The position numbers were made by a program, and so were the translations under genes. This document shows, in pieces, positions 19,601 to 26,179 of a DNA stretch of 64,000 nucleotides. The stretch is from positions 372,001-436,000 of the forward strand of contig NZ_UWNY01000001.1 in the NCBI RefSeq assembly GCF_900604285.1. Reading direction: 5' to 3'. Under the pieces are notes generated by a model. The model was not told where the DNA came from and made no database searches. It saw only the letters and a list, made by a program, of their open reading frames with translations. This DNA comes from Varibaculum vaginae (lineage in GTDB: Bacteria > Actinomycetota > Actinomycetes > Actinomycetales > Actinomycetaceae). Position 1 is the stretch's first letter; every line of letters starts with the position of its first letter.

Positions 19601-20288
19601 GACTCCGGAGATTGCCACGGTCGCTAAGAATGTCACCACCTTCAACGATAAGACTAAGGATCTAAACTTCGGTAAGAAGATCTTGACCCCAGGTCAAGAG
19701 TCTGTAATCGAAGATACGGTCAAGTGGAAGAACTTAGAGCCCGGCGAATACACCATTACCGGAACGTTGATGGATAAAACCACCGATGCCCCGCTCACCT
19801 ACCTGGATAATGAAGGTAACCAGCAGGATGGAGCGAAAGCTACCGCTGGAACCCTCCGGGTCACGGAAGGACAAACCAGCGGAGAGGCGAAAGTTTACTT
19901 TACGGTCAAGGGTGAAGCAATCCAGGCCAACCGCCAATATGTAGTATTCGAGGATCTCTACAAGACCTCGGATATCAAGGATAATCAGCCTGCTCCTGGC
20001 GCTAAGAAGGTTGCTTTCCACCGCGATATTAACGATGCGGCTCAGACCGTTAGTGGGGACAACCCCACTCCCGGAACACCGCCCGAAACACCTAAGACTC
20101 CGAACACTCCGGGAACCACCCCGCCGCCTCCGGTAACCCCTCCAGGGTTCCCGAACGTGGTGCGTACGATTTTGGCTAAGACCGGCTCCACCACTGGGAT
20201 TATGGCAATGACCGGTGTGCTAGCAATGGTTGCGGGAATCGGATTAGTGCTAATCCGGCGCTACCAACGCGAAGAACAAGAGGACTAG
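10662..20288 (+). CDS. Giant sortase-anchored adhesin: thioester domain, 11 VaFE (Thr-Gln ester type) and 9 DUF5979-like domains
   Basis: 3208 residues. A signal peptide (LLRRWIVAGLAAALALAW core, probable cleavage after SQAS near residue 39) is followed by a TQXA-type thioester domain: C142 in VFCADP and Q259 in TQVIAW would form the internal Cys-Gln thioester that captures host nucleophiles. Then come VaFE repeats 1-3 (about 477-876), DUF5979-like domains 1-6 (886-1627), VaFE 4-6 (1632-2021), DUF5979 7, VaFE 7, DUF5979 8, VaFE 8-9 (2432-2697), DUF5979 9, VaFE 10-11 (2837-3127), a Pro/Thr linker (3133-3165) and the sortase signal LAKTG (3171-3175), hydrophobic helix and RRYQREEQED tail. Each VaFE repeat has an early [IV]-x-T, a V-[VA]-[FY]-E block and H-x7-Q-T. 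AGGA lies 3 nt before the first ATG and 6 nt before the second (10665), which may be the true start. No sortase gene is in the window. Ligand unknown. Confidence 0.92.
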   Translation: MMINSQTAKLLRRWIVAGLAAALALAWTITTLVAPSQASTDQTYNISETFKGTSSQQPVSLNMADGWNNPGAVVNMRVDTRGAQRQWYEQYAAQIGRTQALREAFGRNYQDNLNAESTHARYFEIESYPGAGHSPIIGGVFCADPEVITGADYHLGNPTQLQDKANKYLEMTLDPTRARTNHLGARNSAFQMGSDKQKQMQVLAYLYQGGDPRLEYVKADQSVAAQEFIKQNQEIFDAYDQAMAQYAGKTTQQKNGMTQVIAWYITKGQWWTLDNPNLNAAAWTAYNNIVKLAGQPLKLWEAYQTLKKNQEIQNRKEYQAALAKWKADTAKAIAEQDALYKTNSELLSSLKIAVYRASDTQFRVQLTGSSQAAAMLEKYGKVTLTGTNVKLPQEVTIPQLSEGILVDAEVPAGTACDSNVTASVTAEFSGDMETSAIYVFSKGNTIFQRQVILNKYKIHVSGNSTHSFDFKTTCPVAPEPAIGTTLVGSGDAKQIDTAGMKDADTITLTDKVEFKNLRGGQNYVIKGELVDGDGNSVGVTGVSDPFDPEVSGGINNGKGYFSGTINMTFQVPVKKIRDNAKLVAYETLYKGTTPQGGNEVTQHKDKGDPSQTVTEKPRIGTTAKVNGESQNNGKIARPAEGADVKIKDIVEWHKLQPGSYTLSGKLMKKVGNQVSEVPGSTTQKNFSVSGGNTGKLTMDLTLPAKEIEPGASYVVYEKVYKGANNTSGDPVAKHEDPNDGGQTVSVSPKEHKLPTIKTVAWVRDDGKALISKVEADGRDFNVKDKIIYHDLKPGTYTTFATLVNASNPKEIIATGSQVFTNGTENGDITVELAVDGSKVKANGKYVVFERIYQGEQTSEPSGEPYAKHQESNDQSQTITVAPKKAVPAEFKIVKKTAGDTANTTRVFDFDVACGGYKTTVAVVVRKGQTQGETKVSDPALTSGMSCQVSERAVQDDLNTVKVKFSGTDTNPEGTLAKFDLTEGNAKTVVVTATNTFTPKQAKFTVRKNVEAPEVTHFSVPNSFNFSYLCEGDAHWKDLPTLAAGQTSQAISVKPGVRCQVKENTATPQNLNHALKWDGVDSQTGGIATFRTDANSTVALVATNTYTEKTGRLEISKQVVDQTAGAGTIPGTFEMKYLCATGKSARSLTVPLKSVSVNKNSTVTITGIPVGSWCAVAEDTTGINVANTTLTTTFDGKAPQMVTIGGQTLHNAALSNPIQAGESQKATIKVENKYVNQKVGGFEVKKLVSGVVSPETVLKDVAFDFGYSCTIPGSSYPVKGNFKLKHGQTFSSADPTRPQLNNLPVGTECKVWEETPKSVENADYAGSGMQVVGNEGVKATASEDKPEVTIKLKSATAKANILATNQYTQELGAFTLKKVVKGNADQAQNISAYRFQLTYRDGNNTHEQEVTLFPGESKSYWGLPLHSQVQVKELGAINASGKFIPVNELSTAKVKHAISWNGSLNDSSTAASNTFTIDKPMTKAQWEANGKQGNVVVTATNSYKQIEQKGTFSVQKTSVKVAGESKDKVKNLPTSYNFTYNCTDGIHGNISNVKPGGEPVLASAQFRAGTVCTVTEQQVLPKGTNAQTVSWTVDGKGAGVGPASGTSVNVTVGSDAKTPVAVQAANEYQTPDEPKIATELKGEGRDGNIDLVEGADHKYTLTDKISYWNLEVGKTYKFSGELVVPNADKTDATRTGITAEKEVTITTASGVVELPFTLTQADVAKYSTLVAFEQLDLKVDGGFEPVTKHEDPKDENQTRQVNPWIATVLTDEGGNKQIDTTGKADSDLVTLVDTVKYRNLEAGKTYHLTGKLVDGSGKGIGVSSTSKAFTVPGTAGTLQSGETTMTFQVTVGQIRQNQKLVAYEYLHPGQPNTPGDRTVITKHEDPNDENQTVNEGPRVATTATSSTGTKVFDAKAPAKVLDRVQWAKLPAGNYMLVGTLMDKSTKQVVPNVQAKLVKFSVASGELQGTQEMTFEVPADQVKAKSQFVAFEKIYRQGDVDENGNVKDGKNPVVEHSDINDEAQTVSIAEEPQSPVEPKLTLEKVVKSEGLEVPSSKQFGFNLKCSSPIDGKSRQKSFQVTAGSPIHLPYVKGANCTLTEDRAAAKVAGIAPSQVAFSADSDKIGLTSSENSAFFKMPKEELTEVRVAFTATNTYPEPEKPTVATSAKDANGTSGIYGQTKQANQVYAGTTAKITDEVSWANLLPGNYVLIGKLMDKETGEAVTSYTSAPVPFTVTEGEKNGTLNNDFTVSGSSLKSGSHYVVYEYIYHAGDVNGVTPNNGAKPVAEHAVITDADQTVEAITPPPAPAAKVKILKKVVVSGMDDVSANRAYYFTVSCHDKDGKAQGDNTVLVRPNVATEVTGLRSGYVCSINEDLRNAIEQQVTPSVSLTSGTNGFTVQQDSTAGAAHFTVPAATDQVPEVLVNVTNTYNKMGKPELQTNAVTDNGSSRVQAGTATTVTDTVTWKNLPEGKYLLTGKLMHITDNDAAPVAGVSNEPVVLEITKDNSLAGSTTMKFNVPAGAIGESGKYVVYEYLYNYEDTDGTNPKPNTSTVVSHNDPSDDGQTVTVTEAPSVSTTATTNGANEKEIQKGEAAVVTDTVNWKNLSAGNYQALSQLVDMKGNSVAGATTKAVPFTVNNGETAGSLTTKIQVPASATGNAGAKFVVFERIYRASDVNPQTGQPVQGAEPVVSELDLNSINQTVTVVEKPQGPPKISFTKVTEKVLDGQMPDKDRKFKFTISCDKNFGGAFTFDMPAGVSAGIPAKHQLQSGAVCTLTEMLTEDANPDGIMPNAISFSSSNPEEMVVTQINNQTARFTVPNVDTDVIPEIQVTIKNIYSKDFPELGTVARDNADQDKVLNLNKGENAQVQDAATWKNLAPGRYTMIGTLMDKLTGKPVLGANTPAVNFEVKKGEKTGTVNALFTVPAENISTNSSWVVFEQVYKASEVKDGKVVGKATPVVDHSNFEDADQTVQVVTPPASPEQKTPEIATVAKNVTTFNDKTKDLNFGKKILTPGQESVIEDTVKWKNLEPGEYTITGTLMDKTTDAPLTYLDNEGNQQDGAKATAGTLRVTEGQTSGEAKVYFTVKGEAIQANRQYVVFEDLYKTSDIKDNQPAPGAKKVAFHRDINDAAQTVSGDNPTPGTPPETPKTPNTPGTTPPPPVTPPGFPNVVRTILAKTGSTTGIMAMTGVLAMVAGIGLVLIRRYQREEQED

Positions 20289-20319
20289 GAAAAAGACATA
20301 ACTAAATAACTAGAAGGAC

Positions 20320-20352
20320 CTCGGGGTCGGAAGTAGAACTTCCGACCCCGAG
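20320..20352. terminator. 15-bp perfect hairpin after the adhesin gene
   Basis: CTCGGGGTCGGAAGT pairs perfectly with ACTTCCGACCCCGAG around an AGA loop, 31 nt after the adhesin stop. No T-run follows, so it may stabilise the mRNA 3' end or act as a weak terminator rather than a classical intrinsic one. Confidence 0.6.
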
Positions 20353-20422
20353 TGCTATGTAGCCGCGCTCCCCTTCGGGTGTTTAAGTCGCTGCGGTGCT
20401 TGAACAATTGTTGGTGAGCAAT

Positions 20423-20589
20423 GGGTCTGGCACGGCTCAGGTGGCGTCCGCGTGGGCAAAAGTTTTTCCTCCCGCCCAAGAATTTGGAAAACGTAGCGAC
20501 GTTTTCCAAATTCTTATGCCCACCGCACCCACTCGGATAAAACTTTTGCCCACGCTCTGGCAGTCGTTCCTTTTTACCGAGCCAGACCC
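20423..20589. repeat. 167-bp nested inverted repeat
   Basis: Three concentric stems are visible: outer GGGTCTGGC (20423-20431) with GCCAGACCC (20581-20589), extended by CGG/CCG across one mismatch; middle GCGTGGGCAAAAGTTTT (20450-20466) with its exact complement at 20539-20555; inner AAGAATTTGGAAAACGT (20478-20494) with its exact complement at 20499-20515 around an AGCG loop. The CTCTGGCAG at 20555-20563 can also pair with the right outer arm. Open frames on both strands here are by-products of the symmetry. It may be a MITE-like or REP-like element or a structured RNA; I cannot tell which. Confidence 0.7.
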
Positions 20590-20632
20590 GTGTCGGGGTG
20601 TCACGTGGTTTCAGCGGCAAGAATTGCAGAAC

Positions 20633-20665
20633 AATGCCCTCCCTGCTTTTTGCAGGGAGGGCATT
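20633..20665. terminator. Intrinsic terminator between convergent genes
   Basis: AATGCCCTCCCTGC pairs with GCAGGGAGGGCATT around a TTTTT loop (14 bp), followed on the + strand by TCTAT. It sits 22 nt beyond the stop of the minus-strand gene and could serve both directions. Confidence 0.7.
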
Positions 20666-20686
20666 TCTATAGGACTTAAGAAAGTG

Positions 20687-21193
20687 TTAATCTAGTTTTT
20701 CTTTGACCGTATCAACGGCTTCATCGGCCTTCTGAGCTGCATTGTGCGCAACCTCTTCGGCCTTGTCCTGAGCTTTTTCCGCAACTTTTTCCGGATCAAG
20801 CTCACTGACTTCTACGTCTTCCCAATATTCTTCAGCCCAGGGGTCATCGACCGGCTGGGAACGACGGTAAAGCAGGTATCCGGCGCAGGCGGCGGCCGCC
20901 GCTAACACGAGGAACAGTAGCGATTTACGCCCCCGCTTAGGAGTCGGATTACCAAACTTTTCTGTTGATTGTTTCTTCACTTGCTTAGCAGCCTCCTTCA
21001 AAGACTCCTCGGAATACTTCTTTACCTCGTGGAACTGGCCGCGCATACTGTCCATTGCGTGTTCCACACTGGGCATCAGGTCGCTGCTAACCTTTTCCTG
21101 TAAATCTTGTGCACCCTCAAGAACAATATCCTTGCCTTGATCCGCCAGGGTCCGCGCCTGTTTGAACAGCTTATACGGGCAGCGTGTCTTCAT
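20687..21193 (-). CDS. Small single-pass membrane protein with amphipathic helical flanks
   Basis: 168 residues. The first 80 or so are charged and helical (GAQDLQEKVSSDLMPSVEHA, then a Lys-rich stretch). One hydrophobic segment follows (SLLFLVLAAAAACAGYLLY, about residues 90-108), then RRSQPVDDPW and an acidic tail with repeated A-E-K-A/A-Q-K-A heptad-like units. The general layout recalls YtxH-like and actinobacterial DUF proteins found beside ppiA, but I cannot assign a function. The start is supported by AAAGGAG 6 nt upstream. It is divergent from the cyclophilin gene. Confidence 0.75.
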   Translation of the reverse strand: MKTRCPYKLFKQARTLADQGKDIVLEGAQDLQEKVSSDLMPSVEHAMDSMRGQFHEVKKYSEESLKEAAKQVKKQSTEKFGNPTPKRGRKSLLFLVLAAAAACAGYLLYRRSQPVDDPWAEEYWEDVEVSELDPEKVAEKAQDKAEEVAHNAAQKADEAVDTVKEKLD

Positions 21194-21364
21194 ATTAGCT
21201 CCTTTAACTTCGGCGTACCGAGGCTCCCCGGCTCCGGCAACGAAAATTAGTACGTTTCCAGTTTAGACGTTCAATCCGAACTTGTGGGCAGAATAGGCTG
21301 TAGGATTAGCTAGATTTACAAAGGTGAGTATCAGATTTTTGGTTTTCATGAGAGGATAAAAGCT

Positions 21365-21874
21365 ATGGAAGCAACAATTCACACTTCAAAAGGCGACATT
21401 AAGGTTGAACTGTATCCGGAAAAAACTCCGGTGACGGTAAATAATTTCAAGGGTTTGGCTACCGGCGAACGTGAATGGCAGAATCCCGCCACCGGGCTGA
21501 AATCCAACGAACCCCTATATGACGGAGTGATCTTCCACCGCGTTATCCAGGGTTTCATGATTCAGACCGGCGATCCCCTGGGTACCGGAACTGGCGGGCC
21601 GGGCTACCGTTTTGGCGATGAAATCGTTCCAGAACTAACTTTTGATGAGCCTTACGTATTAGGAATGGCGAATGCTGGCCCGGGAACCAATGGATCCCAG
21701 TTCTTTATTACTCAGGTTCCAACTCAGTGGCTTAATGGCAAACACACCGTTTTTGGGAAAGTAACTGACCAGTCCTCTCGAGAGGTTGTTGACGCCATTG
21801 CTGCGGTTAGCACCGATGGACGTGACCGTCCACTCGAGGACATAATCATCGAGTCCATTGAAATCAGCGAATAA
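21365..21874 (+). CDS. ppiA: Peptidyl-prolyl cis-trans isomerase, cyclophilin type
   Basis: 169 residues, a minimal cytoplasmic cyclophilin without signal peptide. Catalytic and proline-pocket motifs are present: FHRVIQGFMIQTGDPLGTG (Arg, Phe, Met, Gln of the active site), NAGPGTNGSQFFIT and WLNGKHTVFGKV (Trp and His). It speeds proline isomerisation during protein folding. AGAGGA precedes the ATG at 9 nt. A strong hairpin terminator follows the stop, so it appears monocistronic. Confidence 0.95.
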   Translation: MEATIHTSKGDIKVELYPEKTPVTVNNFKGLATGEREWQNPATGLKSNEPLYDGVIFHRVIQGFMIQTGDPLGTGTGGPGYRFGDEIVPELTFDEPYVLGMANAGPGTNGSQFFITQVPTQWLNGKHTVFGKVTDQSSREVVDAIAAVSTDGRDRPLEDIIIESIEISE

Positions 21875-21880
21875 ATTTTT

Positions 21881-21910
21881 ATTTGTCCGCCACTGTAGTG
21901 GCGGACAAAT
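21881..21910 (+). terminator. Intrinsic terminator after ppiA
   Basis: ATTTGTCCGCCAC pairs with GTGGCGGACAAAT (13 bp) around TGTA, seven nt past the ppiA stop, followed by TTAAGTTT. It ends 16 nt before the rhomboid start, so the rhomboid gene needs read-through or a promoter inside ppiA. Confidence 0.75.
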
Positions 21911-21926
21911 TTAAGTTTCAGGAGAA

Positions 21927-22640
21927 ATGATTAAGCCTAAAGATCGCGTCAATGTAATCAATGTCCTCATCATCGCCTGTGGGATTGTCTATGTGGCTTC
22001 GTGGCTGGTTCCCGGGCTGGTAGATCAATTCTTGTTCTATCCCAGCTTGGGTTTCACTGAGCCTTGGCGGTTTTTAACTGCAGCATTTTTACATGGTGGA
22101 ATCGTGCATCTGGCCTCCAATATGGCGTTCTTATACATTTTGGGGAGTCTAGCTATACGGGTGATGAGCAGCTATCAGATCCTCTTAATCTACTTGCTCT
22201 CTGCTTGGGGAGGTTCGCTTGGTACCTTGACGTGGGCACTGCTTACCGGCCAGCAGCAGGCAGTAGTGGGTGCTTCGGGAGCGGTGTTAGGTCTATGTGC
22301 GGGAATCTTTGTCTATACCCGCAACCTGCACGCCTCCTCCAGTGCTTTAGGAGGCCTACTGCTAATCAATCTGCTGATTGGGTTCGTGATTCCTAATGTG
22401 TCATGGCAAGGACACCTAGGGGGTGCCCTGGTCGGAGCCTTTATTGGATGGGCTCTACACCTGGTGGCAGTAATCTCGGGCAGACGGGGACGCCAGCAGC
22501 TGGGACAAGCCATCCCGGACGTTGTCGATCGGCAGCGTGCCGTAGCCACCGTGAAACGTACCCAAATCATCGGAAATCTGTTGGTAACTGTACTTTCGGT
22601 AGTGTTGCTACTGGCGGCTACTTTAGGGTGCTATATCTAG
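21927..22640 (+). CDS. Rhomboid family intramembrane serine protease
   Basis: 237 residues with six or seven membrane segments. The catalytic dyad is visible: S117 in VVGASGAVLG (G-x-S-G) and H163 in WQGHLGGALVGAF, with the supporting H-x3-N motif in LHGGIVHLASNMAF. Rhomboids cleave single-pass membrane proteins within the bilayer; the substrate here is unknown. After the sixth helix is a cytoplasmic basic loop (SGRRGRQQLGQ) and a final C-terminal helix. Start ATG has CAGGAG at 5 nt. Proximity to a cyclophilin gene is common in actinobacteria. Confidence 0.93.
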   Translation: MIKPKDRVNVINVLIIACGIVYVASWLVPGLVDQFLFYPSLGFTEPWRFLTAAFLHGGIVHLASNMAFLYILGSLAIRVMSSYQILLIYLLSAWGGSLGTLTWALLTGQQQAVVGASGAVLGLCAGIFVYTRNLHASSSALGGLLLINLLIGFVIPNVSWQGHLGGALVGAFIGWALHLVAVISGRRGRQQLGQAIPDVVDRQRAVATVKRTQIIGNLLVTVLSVVLLLAATLGCYI

Positions 22641-22863
22641 GTTTAGCCTGGTGCAATTTCTAGGTCGGATTAGGTAAACCAACTTGATCCTCCGTCTGGA
22701 AATAATCCCTGTCATAAGGTTTTCGCCTCCTGGCTCTCATCCTGGTAAAAAATTAACCTTAGCCAGTAGTGAAACCGGATGAGCGCGAGAGCAAAAACCT
22801 AATAATGTACATAGTGGAGTCAATTCCCTAACCGAAAATCCTCCCTAAAGGTCAAGGAGCAAA

Positions 22864-25338
22864 ATGTTCGAACGCTTTACAGATAGGGCGCGCCGGGTAG
22901 TAGTGCTGGCGCAAGACGAGGCACGTAGCCTGGAGCATAACTATATTGGTACCGAACATATTCTGCTGGGGTTGATTCGCGAAGGAGAGGGCGTAGCCGC
23001 TAAAGCCTTAGAAATGGCGAATATTTCTCTTAAAGGCGTTCGTGACCAGGTCATTGAGATTATTGGTAAAGGTGAAAACGATTCAAAAGATCACATTCCC
23101 TTCACTCCCCGTGCTAAGAAGGTCTTGGAGCTCTCAATGCGGGAGGCTCTGCAACTAGGACATAACTATATTGGTACCGAACATATTCTGCTGGGGTTGA
23201 TTCGCGAAGGAGAGGGCGTAGCCAACCAGGTGCTCACCAACCTGGGCGCTGACCTGGGAAGCATTCGTCAAAATGTGATTCACCTACTCTCTGGTTATCC
23301 GGGATCGGGACAAGATGAGGCGGGTGGAGAAACCGTCGGGGTTGGCACCGGCTCGCAGAAGCCGCAAAAGTCCGGTTCTGCAATCCTGGATCAATTTGGG
23401 CGCAACCTGTCGGAGGCGGCGCGAGAGAACAAACTCGATCCGGTGATTGGGCGTATTAACGAGATGGAACGGGTAATGCAGATCCTCTCGCGGCGCACCA
23501 AGAACAATCCGGTGTTAATCGGGGAACCCGGGGTGGGTAAAACCGCGGTAGTAGAGGGGCTAGCGCAGGCGATTGTACGCGGAGATGTCCCAGAAACCCT
23601 GAAAGACAAGCATATATATTCCCTGGATATGGGCTCGTTGATTGCGGGATCGCGTTACCGAGGTGATTTTGAGGAACGCCTAAAGAAAGTTTTGAAAGAA
23701 ATCCGCACTCGCGGGGACATTATTCTGTTCATCGATGAGATTCACACCCTGGTAGGGGCGGGTGCTGCCGAGGGTGCAATTGATGCAGCTTCCATCCTCA
23801 AGCCTATGTTGGCGCGCGGGGAACTTCAGACTATCGGTGCTACCACCACCGAGGAGTACCGCAAGTATATTGAGAAAGACGCAGCTTTGGAGCGGCGCTT
23901 CCAGCCAGTCCAGGTGGAACAACCGAGCGTGGAAGATACCGTGAAAATCCTGACTGGTCTGCGTGACCGTTACGAGGCGCACCATCGGGTAATTATTACC
24001 GATGATGCAATTCGGGCGGCTGCTTCTTTATCTGATCGCTATATTTCGGATCGCTACCTGCCCGATAAAGCGATCGATTTGATTGACGAGGCTGGGGCGC
24101 GTCTACGCATTCACCGCATGACAGCTCCTCCCGAGATTCGGGAAATGGACGAGAAAATCAATGAGGTGCGCCGAGATAAAGAGGCGGCTATAGATGCCCA
24201 GGATTTCGAGAAAGCTGCGCGCTTACGGGATGAAGAAAAACAATTAGGCGAAAAGCGTGCCCAGCTGGAGGCTGACTGGAAGTCCGGAGAGGGAGACCGC
24301 ATTGGAACTGTTGATGAGGATTCCATCGCCGAAATTCTAGCCATGTCTACCGGCATCCCGGTGTTTAAGCTTACCGAGAAGGAAAGTGCCAAACTGCTAC
24401 ATATGGAAGATGAGCTGCATAAGCGGGTTATCGGCCAGAACGAAGCGGTCAACGCTCTCTCGAAATCTATCCGCAGGACGCGGGCGGGACTCAAAGATCC
24501 GAACCGTCCTGGTGGTTCCTTTATTTTTGCCGGTCCTACCGGGGTCGGGAAAACAGAGTTGGCTAAAGCCCTGGCAGAGTTCCTTTTTGGTGACGAGTCA
24601 GCGTTAATCCAGTTGGATATGTCGGAGTTTGGAGAGAAACATACTTCTTCACGCCTGTTCGGGGCGCCCCCCGGATATGTTGGCTATGACGAGGGTGGGC
24701 AGCTGACCGAAAAAGTACGTCGCAAACCCTTCTCAGTGGTACTTTTTGACGAGATTGAAAAAGCCCATGCCGATATTTTCAATACTCTTTTGCAGGTGTT
24801 AGAAGACGGGCGGCTCACCGACTCCCAAGGGAGGATGGTTGATTTCAAGAACACCGTGATTATCATGACCACCAACCTGGGTACTCGCGACATCAACAAA
24901 GGGGTGCAGACCGGGTTCCAGGTTGATAACGATCAGGTCGGCTCCTATCAGCGGATGAAGAATCGGGTGCAGGAAGAACTTAAACAGCAGTTCCGTCCCG
25001 AGTTCCTCAACCGCGTAGATGAAGTGATCGTATTCCCGCAGTTGGGGATGGAGGAAATCCGCCAGATCGTGGATTTGATGATCGCCAAACTTCAAGAACG
25101 TACTAAAGAGCAAGATATGACCTTGAAGCTCACTGATGCGGCGCGCGAGGAACTAGCTACCCGCGGTTTCGATCCGGTGCTGGGGGCGCGTCCTTTGCGA
25201 CGTACCATCCAGCGCGATATCGAGGACGCCCTCAGCGAAAAGATTCTTTTCGGAGATATCGAGCCTGGTCACGAAATCTTGGTGGATGTTCGAATCGGCG
25301 AGGATGGGGAAAAGGAATTTACCTTCAACGGAAAGTAG
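22864..25338 (+). CDS. clpC: ATP-dependent Clp protease ATP-binding subunit ClpC
   Basis: 824 residues. Two Clp-N repeats fill residues 1-145. AAA-1 has Walker A GEPGVGKT (220-227) and Walker [11 protein letters not shown]. The middle region carries a UVR motif ([12 protein letters not shown]), which identifies ClpC rather than ClpB or ClpA. AAA-2 has Walker A GPTGVGKT (557-564) and Walker [12 protein letters not shown]. ClpC unfolds substrates for ClpP and is essential in many actinobacteria. AAGGAG stands 6 nt before ATG. The 220-bp gap upstream has an imperfect inverted repeat (GGTTTTCGCC near 22720 against GCAAAAACC near 22800) but no clean ClgR or HspR operator that I can see. The two Clp-N repeats share a 63-bp identical DNA block. 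Confidence 0.97.
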   Translation: MFERFTDRARRVVVLAQDEARSLEHNYIGTEHILLGLIREGEGVAAKALEMANISLKGVRDQVIEIIGKGENDSKDHIPFTPRAKKVLELSMREALQLGHNYIGTEHILLGLIREGEGVANQVLTNLGADLGSIRQNVIHLLSGYPGSGQDEAGGETVGVGTGSQKPQKSGSAILDQFGRNLSEAARENKLDPVIGRINEMERVMQILSRRTKNNPVLIGEPGVGKTAVVEGLAQAIVRGDVPETLKDKHIYSLDMGSLIAGSRYRGDFEERLKKVLKEIRTRGDIILFIDEIHTLVGAGAAEGAIDAASILKPMLARGELQTIGATTTEEYRKYIEKDAALERRFQPVQVEQPSVEDTVKILTGLRDRYEAHHRVIITDDAIRAAASLSDRYISDRYLPDKAIDLIDEAGARLRIHRMTAPPEIREMDEKINEVRRDKEAAIDAQDFEKAARLRDEEKQLGEKRAQLEADWKSGEGDRIGTVDEDSIAEILAMSTGIPVFKLTEKESAKLLHMEDELHKRVIGQNEAVNALSKSIRRTRAGLKDPNRPGGSFIFAGPTGVGKTELAKALAEFLFGDESALIQLDMSEFGEKHTSSRLFGAPPGYVGYDEGGQLTEKVRRKPFSVVLFDEIEKAHADIFNTLLQVLEDGRLTDSQGRMVDFKNTVIIMTTNLGTRDINKGVQTGFQVDNDQVGSYQRMKNRVQEELKQQFRPEFLNRVDEVIVFPQLGMEEIRQIVDLMIAKLQERTKEQDMTLKLTDAAREELATRGFDPVLGARPLRRTIQRDIEDALSEKILFGDIEPGHEILVDVRIGEDGEKEFTFNGK

Positions 25339-25465
25339 TTTCCGTGCGGTGACGTCTGTATCCAGATTGCATAAAAATACCAACTGAGTACCTTGGGCAG
25401 GTAATTTTTCTCCGCTGCTTATCATCTCGCGATAATGTTGAGTTAGCAGTTTTTAAGGAGGACGG

Positions 25466-26179
25466 GTGGCTACGGCGAAGGATCTAAAGGGGCAGATGCC
25501 AGCTGGGGTGTTGGATGCCGAAGACTGTTCCCGTTTGTCGTTGCCGTTTCCCATTCTATTCTTGGATGTTGATGGTCCTTTGAATCTCTGGGGTCGGGTT
25601 GGGAGGCGTATTCTTAATCCGCTGCTTCGCGCGCACCTGGTGCATTTGCAGTCTGACGATTCTTTTAATGTAAATGTGGTGTTTTCGCGGAGGATGGGTG
25701 CTCGCCTGCGTGAACTCGGTAAACATTTCCAAGTTCGCTGGGCAACTTCCTGGAATCAGTGGGCTAATCAGTACCTATCTCCGCTGCTGGGTATTTCCGA
25801 AGATCTGCCCTGGGTGTATTGCCCCAGCGGGGATCCCCGCTCAAAGTTCCCTGCAGTAATTACTTCTGCAGCAGGTACCAGTTTTGCCTGGGTAGATGAT
25901 TATTTGACGGAAGAGGTGGCACAGGCGACTCGCAAAAAACTACTACCTTCACAATGCGCCCTCTTGGTTTCGCCGCATATCATGCGTGGTATCGATACTG
26001 AAGTTCTCCACCTGCTAAAATGGTTCTCACAGATACAGCGAGGGGATCGGGAACCAGGGCGACGCGAAGCTCGTAAAGCGGTTGCTCTTGTCAGTTCCGG
26101 ACGGGTTGATTCCTGGTTAGTTACCCCCTCTATGGTGACTTGTTTGAGTCTACGAAAGGGGGCGAAGCGCCTTGGCTAA
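25466..26179 (+). CDS. HAD-superfamily-like protein, function unknown
   Basis: 237 residues. HAD-type landmarks can be read in order: ILFLDVDGPLN (nucleophile Asp and Asp+2), WATSWNQW (Thr/Ser of motif II), RSKFPAV (possible motif III Lys) and FAWVDDYL (acidic motif IV). This matches actinobacterial HAD-domain proteins with the D-V-D-G-P-L-N signature, whose substrates are unknown. The start is GTG with AAGGAGGA at good spacing. The stop lies inside the next gene's start region (8-nt overlap), so the two are likely co-translated. The C-terminal 40 residues are basic. Confidence 0.7.
   Translation: MATAKDLKGQMPAGVLDAEDCSRLSLPFPILFLDVDGPLNLWGRVGRRILNPLLRAHLVHLQSDDSFNVNVVFSRRMGARLRELGKHFQVRWATSWNQWANQYLSPLLGISEDLPWVYCPSGDPRSKFPAVITSAAGTSFAWVDDYLTEEVAQATRKKLLPSQCALLVSPHIMRGIDTEVLHLLKWFSQIQRGDREPGRREARKAVALVSSGRVDSWLVTPSMVTCLSLRKGAKRLG

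Noticed and set aside
10662-20288. CRISPR-like or tandem DNA repeat within the adhesin
   Set aside because: The repeats are diverged at DNA level and conserved as protein domains; no identical short repeat with spacers exists.
20285-20695. Open reading frames on both strands through the inverted-repeat region
   Set aside because: Composition follows the palindromes; there is no ribosome binding site or recognisable protein, and opposite frames mirror one another.
22641-22863. ClgR or HspR operator upstream of clpC
   Set aside because: Only an imperfect inverted repeat is visible; neither consensus is met closely enough.
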